A stretch of 5,749 nucleotides of DNA from an uncultured Eubacteriales bacterium (GCA_902766915.1 CACXFN010000184.1:1-5749), one strand, 5' to 3'. Positions 1 through 5,749 are shown, counted from the first letter of the stretch. Translations and numbers: made by a program. The notes: generated from the sequence alone by a model not told the origin.

Positions 1-8
1 AGAGAGGA
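1..8 (+). promoter_or_regulatory. Ribosome binding site of mreB
   Basis: The purine-rich AGAGAGGA lies 8 bases before the ATG at 17 and is a plausible Shine-Dalgarno sequence. It supports the chosen mreB start. The window begins here, so the promoter and any upstream gene of the operon cannot be seen. Confidence 0.7.
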
Positions 9-16
9 TTTGGATT

Positions 17-1057
17 ATGGGTTTTTTGACAACGAAAGATATGGGGATAGATCTTGGCACAGCCAATACACTTATATATCTTAAAGATGTGGGTATTGTT
101 CTAAATGAACCCTCTGTAATCGCAATAGACAAGAGAAGAAATGTAATAATTGCAGTTGGTGAATCCGCTAAGGAAATGATCGGTAAAGCGCCGGATAATA
201 TTTTGGTGGTAAGACCTCTTAGAGATGGCGTTATTTCTGATTTTGATAGAACTGCCGATATGTTAAAGGCCTTTATATCAAGGGCTACATCAAGTAACCG
301 CATTAGAAATTTCCGTGTGGTCGTTGGTGTTCCAAGTGGAGTAACCAATGTAGAAAAAAAGGCTGTAGAGGAAGTAGTCAGACAAATGGGGGCATCCGAA
401 GTATATATTTTGGATGAGCCTATGGCTGCTGCCATCGGTGCCGGTTTGGATGTTGATAGCTCTACTGCATGCATGATTGCGGATATAGGCGGTGGAACCA
501 CAGATATCGCCATTATTGCATTGATGGGTATAGTTAATAAAACTTCCATCAGACACGCGGGTGATAAGTTCAATGAAGCTATCATCCAGTATATTAGAAA
601 ACGTTATTCTCTTAACATTGGAGAAAAGACTGCAGAAAGGCTAAAGATTGAAGCCGGAGCTGCGCTTTTGGATGTCGATGAAAATGGAGAAGAAATAATA
701 GAAACTGTCAAGGCCAGTGGTCTTGACCTATTGACCGGACTACCTAAGGTAATCGATGTCACTAATAGAGATATCATGCTTGGTCTGCAGGAATCCATAG
801 ATATAGTTGTAGATGGAATCAAGGCAACAATCGAAGAGGCAAAACCTGAAATTGCTGCTGATATAGCTGCCAATGGTATGGTATTGGCCGGCGGAGGCGG
901 GAAGATTAAAAATCTTGATAAACTTGTTACCAGAAGAACAGGGATTGAAGCAAGGGTTGCTGAAAATGCCTTTGAAGCTGTGGCAATAGGTACAGGTGTA
1001 AGCCTAAATGATATTGAAAAGTTGAAAATCTATGCATCCAGCATAAAGAGAAGATAG
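17..1057 (+). CDS. mreB: Rod shape-determining protein MreB (bacterial actin)
   Basis: MreB is an actin-like ATPase that polymerises into membrane-bound filaments and guides the lateral wall synthesis machinery. The 346-residue product has the usual MreB length and the full actin-fold motif set: phosphate loop 1 DLGTANT (residues 12-18), VGVPSGVTNVEKKAV (103-117), DEPMAAAIGAGL (133-144) with the presumed catalytic Glu134, phosphate loop 2 DIGGGTTDIA (156-165), RLKIEAGAA (208-216), LTGLPK (239-244) and the adenosine motif LAGGGG (290-295) followed by VAIGTG (322-327). The ATG at 17 has a good ribosome binding site and leaves a short N-terminus without the amphipathic helix of Gram-negative MreBs. 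Two oddities are seen. Loop 2 reads GGGTTD where most MreBs have GGGTTE. The region aligned with the hydrophobic membrane loop reads RIRNF (95-99), giving Ile-Arg where Thermotoga MreB has Leu-Phe. The downstream genes mreC and mreD confirm the identity. It could be one of several MreB paralogs in the genome. Confidence 0.96.
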   Translation: MGFLTTKDMGIDLGTANTLIYLKDVGIVLNEPSVIAIDKRRNVIIAVGESAKEMIGKAPDNILVVRPLRDGVISDFDRTADMLKAFISRATSSNRIRNFRVVVGVPSGVTNVEKKAVEEVVRQMGASEVYILDEPMAAAIGAGLDVDSSTACMIADIGGGTTDIAIIALMGIVNKTSIRHAGDKFNEAIIQYIRKRYSLNIGEKTAERLKIEAGAALLDVDENGEEIIETVKASGLDLLTGLPKVIDVTNRDIMLGLQESIDIVVDGIKATIEEAKPEIAADIAANGMVLAGGGGKIKNLDKLVTRRTGIEARVAENAFEAVAIGTGVSLNDIEKLKIYASSIKRR

Positions 1058-1067
1058 ACGGGGTAAT

Positions 1068-1072
1068 AGGGG
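1068..1072 (+). promoter_or_regulatory. Ribosome binding site of mreC
   Basis: AGGGG sits 6 bases before the ATG at 1079, in the 21-base gap after the mreB stop. It is a moderate match to the Shine-Dalgarno consensus, correctly spaced, and supports this start. The short gap without a terminator implies co-transcription with mreB. Confidence 0.55.
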
Positions 1073-1078
1073 TCTTCA

Positions 1079-1894
1079 ATGAAATGGATCAGAGAGCACA
1101 GATTTATAACTGCCATTGCTGTTGTACTGATAGCAGTGTTAGTTATCCTTGGAGCATCGATTGCTTCAGGGGGTGGTTCTGGTGCAGGTATTATCAATAG
1201 AATTTATATGGCTATTGAAAAGCCGACTTCTTCACTGGGTTCTGCAATTAAGCAGAATATATCCGGTATTTTTTCATATAGAGAACTAATAAAGGAAAAC
1301 GAAGCTCTTAGAGAAGAAAATGATAAGCTTAAAAATGAAGTTAATCAATTAACCTTCTCTGCCAAGGAACTACAACAATTGCAGGAACTATCAAAGGCTT
1401 TGAACTACAGCTTTATAAAAGGTGAAACGGATTTGGTTACTGCCAAGGTTATTTCTTTGGACGGAACCAATTGGACTAATTCATTTACCATAGATAAAGG
1501 AACAGAGAGTAAGATAGAGACAGATGATATAGTCCTCTGCGGTCAGGGACTGGTAGGAAGGGTTTCCGATACGGGAGAAGGTTGGTCGAAAATTGTTCCT
1601 ATTATTGATGAGACAAGTAGAATAAGCTTCTATGTGGATGGAACCGGGAATATGCTGGGAATAATAGAAGGTTCAGAGGATGGTACTCTGACAGGATTTA
1701 TGCTTGATAGTAATGCTGCAATAAGCGAGGGAGATAGAATCATTACTTCCGGAATAGGTCGCTATCCTTCCGGAATATTACTGGGACGAATAACAAGAGC
1801 CGGTTATGACAGCAATAAACAGCTTATGGAACTAAGTGTAAAACCTGAGGTTGATTTCACATCCATCGATAAAGTAAGTGTTATTCTGGACTAA
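1079..1894 (+). CDS. mreC: Rod shape-determining protein MreC
   Basis: MreC is a bitopic membrane protein of the elongasome. Its extracytoplasmic domain binds and activates the PBP2 transpeptidase. The 271-residue product has the classic layout: a basic start (KWIREHR), one transmembrane helix at about residues 10-28, a Gly-rich linker (GGGSG, 31-35), a coiled coil at about 66-108 (heptad-rich ELIKENEALREENDKLKNEV), and a beta-rich C-terminal domain from about 118. Family-typical patches in that domain are FTIDKGTES (136-144), GQGLVGRVSD (155-164), GDRIITSGIGRYPSGILLGR (218-237) and SVKPEVDF (253-260). Length is within the normal range. It lies 21 bases after mreB on the same strand and is probably in one operon with it. 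The gap to mreD is larger and repeat-rich. Confidence 0.95.
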   Translation: MKWIREHRFITAIAVVLIAVLVILGASIASGGGSGAGIINRIYMAIEKPTSSLGSAIKQNISGIFSYRELIKENEALREENDKLKNEVNQLTFSAKELQQLQELSKALNYSFIKGETDLVTAKVISLDGTNWTNSFTIDKGTESKIETDDIVLCGQGLVGRVSDTGEGWSKIVPIIDETSRISFYVDGTGNMLGIIEGSEDGTLTGFMLDSNAAISEGDRIITSGIGRYPSGILLGRITRAGYDSNKQLMELSVKPEVDFTSIDKVSVILD

Positions 1895-1900
1895 TTAAGT

Positions 1901-1930
1901 CATTGTTTATCAAACCACTGTTTATCAAGC
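1901..1930 (+). repeat. Imperfect direct repeat, period 15, two units
   Basis: Two adjacent 15-base units, CATTGTTTATCAAAC and CACTGTTTATCAAGC, differ at two positions and share the 10-base core TGTTTATCAA (1904-1913 and 1919-1928). They begin seven bases after the mreC stop. This is read directly from the sequence. A function as a protein-binding site is possible but unsupported; slippage-generated spacer is equally likely. Confidence 0.75.
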
Positions 1931-1962
1931 CATAGCTTCATAGTATTATCGCAAGGTGTAAC

Positions 1963-1990
1963 TTCATAATATATCATTCATAATATATCA
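1963..1990 (+). repeat. Perfect 14-bp tandem duplication before mreD
   Basis: TTCATAATATATCA occurs twice back to back (1963-1976 and 1977-1990) with no mismatch, ending one base before the mreD start codon. A decayed third copy, TTCATAGTATTATC, lies at 1937-1950. It fits with one substitution and one inserted T. The perfect identity of the adjacent pair suggests a recent duplication. The pair occupies the position where the mreD ribosome binding site would be expected. Confidence 0.88.
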
Positions 1991-1991
1991 A

Positions 1992-2495
1992 ATGAGTAAT
2001 AAACTAAAAATAGCATTGGTAATAGGGTCATTTATATTGCAGCCATTTTTCGCTGCCATGTTGCCTACTTGGTTTGTGCCTAATTTGATGTTTTGTATTT
2101 TAATAATAATGTCTGCAACAATGGATGTGGAGGAGATGGTTCTCCCCATGGTCCTGATTTTTTTATTCTCACTCATTCAGGATTTCTATTATAGTCAGTA
2201 TGTGGGTATTACAATAATCGCAATGATAGTAGCGATGCTCGCCGTCATATGGCTTAGGCGTCTTGCAAATATAGAGAATCCTTTTTATTTGGCATTCATG
2301 GTGATTGCGGCCAATTTAATATATGCATCTGTTTATTGGGGCATCTATACTCTGATTTCACCTACCTATTCATTTATGTATATGCTTTTTAAACTTCCTG
2401 AGGTTGCAATACCCAATGTGGTTGTTTCTTTCGTAGCTCTCTTTATAATCACCAGGGGTATAATTCAAGCTCGAAGAGACGGATATTTTAGATAG
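1992..2495 (+). CDS. mreD: Rod shape-determining protein MreD
   Basis: MreD is a small polytopic membrane protein of the elongasome that works with MreC. The 167-residue product is almost entirely hydrophobic, with about five to six membrane segments (roughly residues 6-24, 31-44, 48-64, 70-88, 98-120 and 137-156), matching the family size and topology. Family-like patches are VPNLMF (29-34) and LIQDFYYSQYVG (61-72), the latter resembling the conserved segment with an Asp at the end of a helix and a Gly a few residues on. It ends in a basic cytoplasmic tail (ARRDGYFR). The call rests on topology plus its place between mreC and a PBP2 gene, because MreD sequences diverge quickly. The ATG at 1992 has no Shine-Dalgarno sequence. 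The reading frame stays open only back to 1962, with no ATG, GTG or TTG in between, so no better start exists. Confidence 0.92.
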   Translation: MSNKLKIALVIGSFILQPFFAAMLPTWFVPNLMFCILIIMSATMDVEEMVLPMVLIFLFSLIQDFYYSQYVGITIIAMIVAMLAVIWLRRLANIENPFYLAFMVIAANLIYASVYWGIYTLISPTYSFMYMLFKLPEVAIPNVVVSFVALFIITRGIIQARRDGYFR

Positions 2496-2508
2496 GTTTG
2501 TAAAACAT

Positions 2509-5238
2509 ATGAACAAAAAGATAAGAGGAGTAGGAAGATACGGAAACATAATAACCTTTGTTGTTTTATTGCTGCTTATTCTGGCAGTACGTCTTTTTAT
2601 GCTTACAATTGTTCAAAACGATAAGTGGATAGATGAAGCCTCTGCGCAAACCACCAAAACCATTTACAGTTCTGCACCAAGAGGAAACATTTATGACAGA
2701 GAGGGTAACCTTTTGGCTGGGAACAGACAGGTTTTTAATGTTGTTTTCAATGCCAGCAATCTCTCTACGGAAGAGATAAACGATACATCCCTTACCATGA
2801 TTAACAAGCTTATCGAAAATGGCGATGAGTATAGCGACGATTTCCCGATTATCATCGACGATTTGGGAAATTTTTATTACACCTTTGATAATGAAGAAGA
2901 TAAATGGTTGGTGAACCATGGTTTTGTTCCCGGAACTCCCGCTTCCAGGGTGTTTGAAACCTATTGCAGTGAATACGATATTCCGGCAGACATGGATAGA
3001 TATGAAGCTATGTCAGAATTGCAGGAAAAACACAATATCTATCTTCCGATTAACATACGCACCATGAAATACACCTATAGGATTAACAAAGAAAACTTCT
3101 GGGGCAGGTTCGGTGTTTATTTGGATGAGAACGGCAATAAGAGTGCTAAGGAATGTTTCCGGGAACTAAGGGATGACTATTTGATAGATGAAAATCTCTC
3201 CGATAAGGAAGCAAGAAAGATTTTTGTTGTAAGAAATAAAGTTGCGGCAAATAGTTTCCAAAAGTATTTACCCCTTACAATAGCTACGGATGTCAGTGAT
3301 TTATCTGTTGTATTCTTTAAAGAAATGAATTTACCTGGTGTGGATATTAGCTCTGAAACTGTAAGGTTTTATCCATATGGTAATTCCGGTTGTCATATCA
3401 TAGGTTATATGGGTGCCATCTCCGACAGCGAAATCGAGTATTATGTCAATGACAAGAACTATATGATAAGCGACCTGGTTGGAAAGGATGGTATTGAAGC
3501 TGCTCTGGAAGAGAAACTCCATGGAACTCCAGGTATAACAACCGTACGAGTAAATAGCTATGGCTCATATGTTAATACCCTCAGTGAACAAGCAGGCAAG
3601 AAGGGTAGTGATGTATACCTCACAATATCAATAGCTATGCAGAAGGCAACAGAAAAGGCACTAAAAGATGTAATAGAAGCAAATGAGCATGCAACAAGCG
3701 GGGCGGCAGTAGTATTGGATGTTAAAACTGCTGATGTTATTGCCATGGCCAGTTATCCCGATTTCAATTTGAATGCCTTTGCTGATGGTATTTCTTCTGA
3801 GGAATGGGAGGCAGTACAGCCGGAGAATCCAAGGGACTCCCTTTCACCTGCGCCATTATATAACAATGCTACCAGAACTGCAGTTGCACCGGGTTCCGTA
3901 TTTAAGCCAATAACAGCATTAACCGCTCTATCACTGGGCCTTGATCCTGAGATACAGATTGTGGACCAGGGTCATATTGACATAGGAGATAGATCCTTCG
4001 GTTGTTCTGCGTGGAACGAAGCAAATGCCACAGATGGCATAGAAGATTTGGAATGGGGTATAGGAAACTCATGCAATTATTATTTCGCATGTATTGCAAC
4101 AGGCAAAGATTGGGGAACCGATGAATCGCTGGGCTATCAAATAGGTGTAGATGATATTCTGAATAAAGCTAGGGATTATGGACTTTTTGATGAAACAGGA
4201 ATAGAAACCGGCGATGTTTCAAGAAACCCTGTATCTGCAGAAACTAAAATGAGAAACTATCGTTATGCTGTGTGGCAGGCCTTAGAGGATAAAGCTGCAG
4301 AGTATTTTCCTCCCGAGGTTTATCAGGATTCTGAGAGATTGGAAGAAAACATTACCAAGATTTCAAATTGGATTTATGAAAATCCGGAATATGCAGAGGT
4401 AATAGATAGAATAGAGAATGAAACCGATGTATTAAAAAGTCAGGTGGAAAACTGCGCCGCCATGGTAAAGTTCGATTATTTTATTCAGGCAGAGTGGACC
4501 ACCTTCGATTTGTTCAATATTTGTATCGGCCAAGGTGACAACAACTATACACCGCTTCAGATTGCCAATTATGTTGCAACATTGGGGAATCATGGTATCA
4601 GAAATCAGGTGAGTCTGGTTTATGGAGTAGAAGGAGAGGGGAAGAAGGTTAAGCCCGAACCCTTTGATACAGGTACCAGTGACGCGGCAAGGTCGGCTGT
4701 ATTAAAAGGAATGAGAAGAGTGTGCACTGCCGGTACCCTAAAGGATACCTTTAGAGATTATGAGATACAGGTAGTTGGCAAGACGGGAACCGCTGAGTAT
4801 CAGAGCATTAAACAACCTTTGGATGAGGTTGCTTATATAAAAGAAAACCTGGAATGGATTAATAAAACTGCAGGTACATCTATTAAATGGGAACAAATTG
4901 AAGCTAAGATGAATGAACTCTTAAAGAGTGATGCAAACCTGTATCCTACAGAAAATGATACTGTGGATGAAGCTTTGATTATGCTTAGCAATCGAAAAAT
5001 AACTCAAAGCATTATAGATAACAATAAGGATGGTTATGAGGATTTTGCCTGGGTAATCACAATGGCACCATATGAGAATCCGGAAATAGCTGTGGTAATC
5101 TTTCTCCCCGAGGGTGGATATGGTGCAGATATATCTCAGGCTGCAAAGGATATTATTTCCGCGTATTTCGATAGCAATTCATCAGATGCGAATGTTCATA
5201 TACCCACATCTGATAATGGAACTAACACCCTTCAGTGA
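2509..5238 (+). CDS. mrdA: Penicillin-binding protein 2 (MrdA-type peptidoglycan D,D-transpeptidase)
   Basis: This class B penicillin-binding protein cross-links peptidoglycan stems during lateral-wall growth. It is a 909-residue protein with a short basic cytoplasmic start, one signal-anchor helix at about residues 14-35, a dimerisation/pedestal module opening with APRGNIYDREGNLLA (56-70), and a transpeptidase domain from about 395. All three active-site motifs are intact: SVFK (463-466, nucleophile Ser463), SCN (521-523) and KTG (758-760, in KTGTAE). The end of the fold, FAWVITMAPYENPEIAV, is at 846-862. Ordinary PBP2 proteins are about 600-700 residues. The extra length here lies in the N-terminal module (about 83-255), between SCN and KTG (about 577-663) and after KTG (about 767-842). 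The C-terminal tail (888-909) is rich in Ser, Asn, Asp and Thr. Its start is 13 bases after the mreD stop with only a weak upstream AGG, suggesting translational coupling. Placement after mreD favours the elongation role over the septal PBP3/FtsI role. Confidence 0.93.
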   Translation: MNKKIRGVGRYGNIITFVVLLLLILAVRLFMLTIVQNDKWIDEASAQTTKTIYSSAPRGNIYDREGNLLAGNRQVFNVVFNASNLSTEEINDTSLTMINKLIENGDEYSDDFPIIIDDLGNFYYTFDNEEDKWLVNHGFVPGTPASRVFETYCSEYDIPADMDRYEAMSELQEKHNIYLPINIRTMKYTYRINKENFWGRFGVYLDENGNKSAKECFRELRDDYLIDENLSDKEARKIFVVRNKVAANSFQKYLPLTIATDVSDLSVVFFKEMNLPGVDISSETVRFYPYGNSGCHIIGYMGAISDSEIEYYVNDKNYMISDLVGKDGIEAALEEKLHGTPGITTVRVNSYGSYVNTLSEQAGKKGSDVYLTISIAMQKATEKALKDVIEANEHATSGAAVVLDVKTADVIAMASYPDFNLNAFADGISSEEWEAVQPENPRDSLSPAPLYNNATRTAVAPGSVFKPITALTALSLGLDPEIQIVDQGHIDIGDRSFGCSAWNEANATDGIEDLEWGIGNSCNYYFACIATGKDWGTDESLGYQIGVDDILNKARDYGLFDETGIETGDVSRNPVSAETKMRNYRYAVWQALEDKAAEYFPPEVYQDSERLEENITKISNWIYENPEYAEVIDRIENETDVLKSQVENCAAMVKFDYFIQAEWTTFDLFNICIGQGDNNYTPLQIANYVATLGNHGIRNQVSLVYGVEGEGKKVKPEPFDTGTSDAARSAVLKGMRRVCTAGTLKDTFRDYEIQVVGKTGTAEYQSIKQPLDEVAYIKENLEWINKTAGTSIKWEQIEAKMNELLKSDANLYPTENDTVDEALIMLSNRKITQSIIDNNKDGYEDFAWVITMAPYENPEIAVVIFLPEGGYGADISQAAKDIISAYFDSNSSDANVHIPTSDNGTNTLQ

Positions 5239-5251
5239 TTTATGATATAAT
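5222..5251 (+). promoter_or_regulatory. Candidate extended -10 promoter for minD
   Basis: A perfect extended -10 element, TGATATAAT, covers 5243-5251 just after the PBP2 stop, with the TATAAT box at 5246-5251. An 18-base spacer leads back to CTAACA (5222-5227), a 4-of-6 match to TTGACA lying inside the last PBP2 codons. A start site near 5258 would give a leader of about 25 bases before minD. Extended -10 promoters tolerate a poor -35 box. The match is seen directly; promoter activity is inferred. Confidence 0.6.
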
Positions 5252-5273
5252 GTCAAGGTATTATTATCCGACT

Positions 5274-5278
5274 GGAGG
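5274..5278 (+). promoter_or_regulatory. Strong ribosome binding site of minD
   Basis: GGAGG lies 5 bases before the ATG at 5284, within the purine-rich stretch GGAGGAAGGA. It is the best Shine-Dalgarno sequence in the window and fixes the minD start, in contrast to the weak or absent sites of mreD and the PBP2 gene. Confidence 0.88.
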
Positions 5279-5283
5279 AAGGA

Positions 5284-5749
5284 ATGGGAAAAGTCATAGT
5301 AGTAGCATCAGGTAAAGGTGGAACAGGAAAGACAATGTTTTCCGTGAATTTGGGTGCTACCTTGGCAAAGGAAGACAATAAGGTTGTTCTTATTGATTTG
5401 GATTTAGGTCTAAGGAATTTAGACCTTTATTTTGGTTTAGAAAACAAAGTTGTTTTCGATGTATACGATGTTTTAACCGGTGTTTGTAAGATAAAACAGG
5501 CACTAATTAAGGATAAAAGATTTAAGGATTTATATATTATAGCTTCATCACCCAATAGAATTGATGGGTATTTAACACCTCTTCATATGAAGGTTCTATG
5601 TGACAAGCTTAGGGAGGATTATGATTATGTGATAATCGATGCTCCTTCCGGCATGGATGATGGTATGGTTATGTCCATAGCCGGGGCAGATGAGGCAATT
5701 CTAGTGGTTACTCCTGACTATTCTTCCATCCGGGATGCTGATAATATTG
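5284..5749 (+). CDS. minD: Septum site-determining ATPase MinD, partial (3' end outside window)
   Basis: MinD is a ParA/MinD-family P-loop ATPase that binds the membrane in its ATP dimer form and places division inhibitors away from midcell. The visible 155 residues start with the deviant Walker A motif SGKGGTGKT (9-17; signature Lys11 and Lys16). They continue with the MinD-specific DLDLGLRNLDL (38-48), LENKVVFDVYDVLTG (52-66), QALIKDKRF (72-80), the Walker B strand VIIDAPSG (116-123) and AGADEAILVVTP (133-144) plus SIRDADNI. The GLRNLD signature separates it from ParA, FlhG and Soj types. Deviations include Met18 after the Walker A Thr and SGMDDG where AGIExG is usual. The frame remains open to the window edge, so the C-terminal amphipathic membrane helix cannot be checked. 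No minC lies between the PBP2 gene and this gene. Confidence 0.92.
   Translation, partial: MGKVIVVASGKGGTGKTMFSVNLGATLAKEDNKVVLIDLDLGLRNLDLYFGLENKVVFDVYDVLTGVCKIKQALIKDKRFKDLYIIASSPNRIDGYLTPLHMKVLCDKLREDYDYVIIDAPSGMDDGMVMSIAGADEAILVVTPDYSSIRDADNI

Noticed and set aside
355..361. A AAA AAG slippery heptamer in frame inside mreB, like a dnaX-type -1 frameshift site
   Set aside because: It encodes Glu-Lys-Lys in the conserved VEKKAV motif of MreB. I see no obvious stem or upstream stimulatory element, and the 0 frame continues to a full-length normal MreB.
290..873. Minus-strand open frames within mreB (290-556 and 604-873)
   Set aside because: They are antisense to a clearly conserved gene, and their translations resemble no family and look like reverse-strand shadows.
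1927..1938. Small inverted repeat AAGC-CATA-GCTT as a terminator after mreC
   Set aside because: The stem is only four base pairs and no T-run follows, so it is too weak for an intrinsic terminator.
1965..1984. CATAAT boxes in the mreC-mreD gap as a promoter for mreD
   Set aside because: Each is one mismatch from TATAAT, but they arise from the tandem repeat, have no -35 match at 16-18 bases, and would start transcription at or inside mreD.
1988..2176. Minus-strand 62-codon open frame over the start of mreD
   Set aside because: Its composition is what the reverse strand of a hydrophobic gene would give, and it conflicts with the well-supported mreD frame.
2566..4099. Minus-strand open frames within the PBP2 gene
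   Set aside because: They are short, overlap a gene with all catalytic motifs intact, and lack family-like features.
4807..5238. A MinC domain fused to the C-terminus of the long PBP2, to explain the missing minC
   Set aside because: The last part of PBP2 is the normal end of the transpeptidase fold plus a short polar tail. No Gly-rich beta-helix pattern of a MinC C-terminal domain is visible.
5239..5283. A degraded minC remnant between the PBP2 gene and minD
   Set aside because: Only 45 bases are available and they are accounted for by a promoter candidate and the minD ribosome binding site.

Overview
The window carries a cell-wall elongation and division-site cluster, all on the + strand: mreB, mreC, mreD, a class B penicillin-binding protein of the PBP2/MrdA type, and the first 155 codons of minD, which runs off the right edge. 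The AT-leaning base composition, Shine-Dalgarno style, gene order and unusually long PBP2 suggest a low-GC Firmicute of class Clostridia, probably near Lachnospiraceae. That assignment is an inference from sequence style and synteny; no rRNA or other marker gene is present.

Layout: bases 1-16 hold only the mreB ribosome binding site. mreB (17-1057) is followed after 21 bases by mreC (1079-1894). A 97-base gap (1895-1991) made of short degenerate direct repeats leads to mreD (1992-2495). The PBP2 gene starts 13 bases after mreD and fills 2509-5238. A 45-base gap with a strong extended -10 promoter candidate and a strong ribosome binding site precedes minD (5284 to edge). No gene-free stretch exceeds 100 bases. 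I see no mobile element, RNA gene, CRISPR array or convincing terminator.

Together, MreB filaments under the membrane, the bitopic MreC, the polytopic MreD and the PBP2 transpeptidase form the core of the elongasome (Rod complex), which inserts lateral-wall peptidoglycan. MinD is the membrane ATPase that positions the division site. Its usual partner gene minC, commonly just upstream of minD in Firmicutes, is not between the PBP2 gene and minD here.

This is mostly a conserved housekeeping locus, and I find no evidence of a wholly new system. The points worth a second look are: (i) a perfect 14-bp tandem duplication and related repeats before mreD, which has no normally placed ribosome binding site; (ii) a 909-residue PBP2 with three expansions, two of them around the KTG motif of the transpeptidase; (iii) an MreB with Asp in the GGGTT(E) motif and an Arg at the apparent membrane-insertion loop; (iv) minD without an adjacent minC, and with its own promoter candidate.
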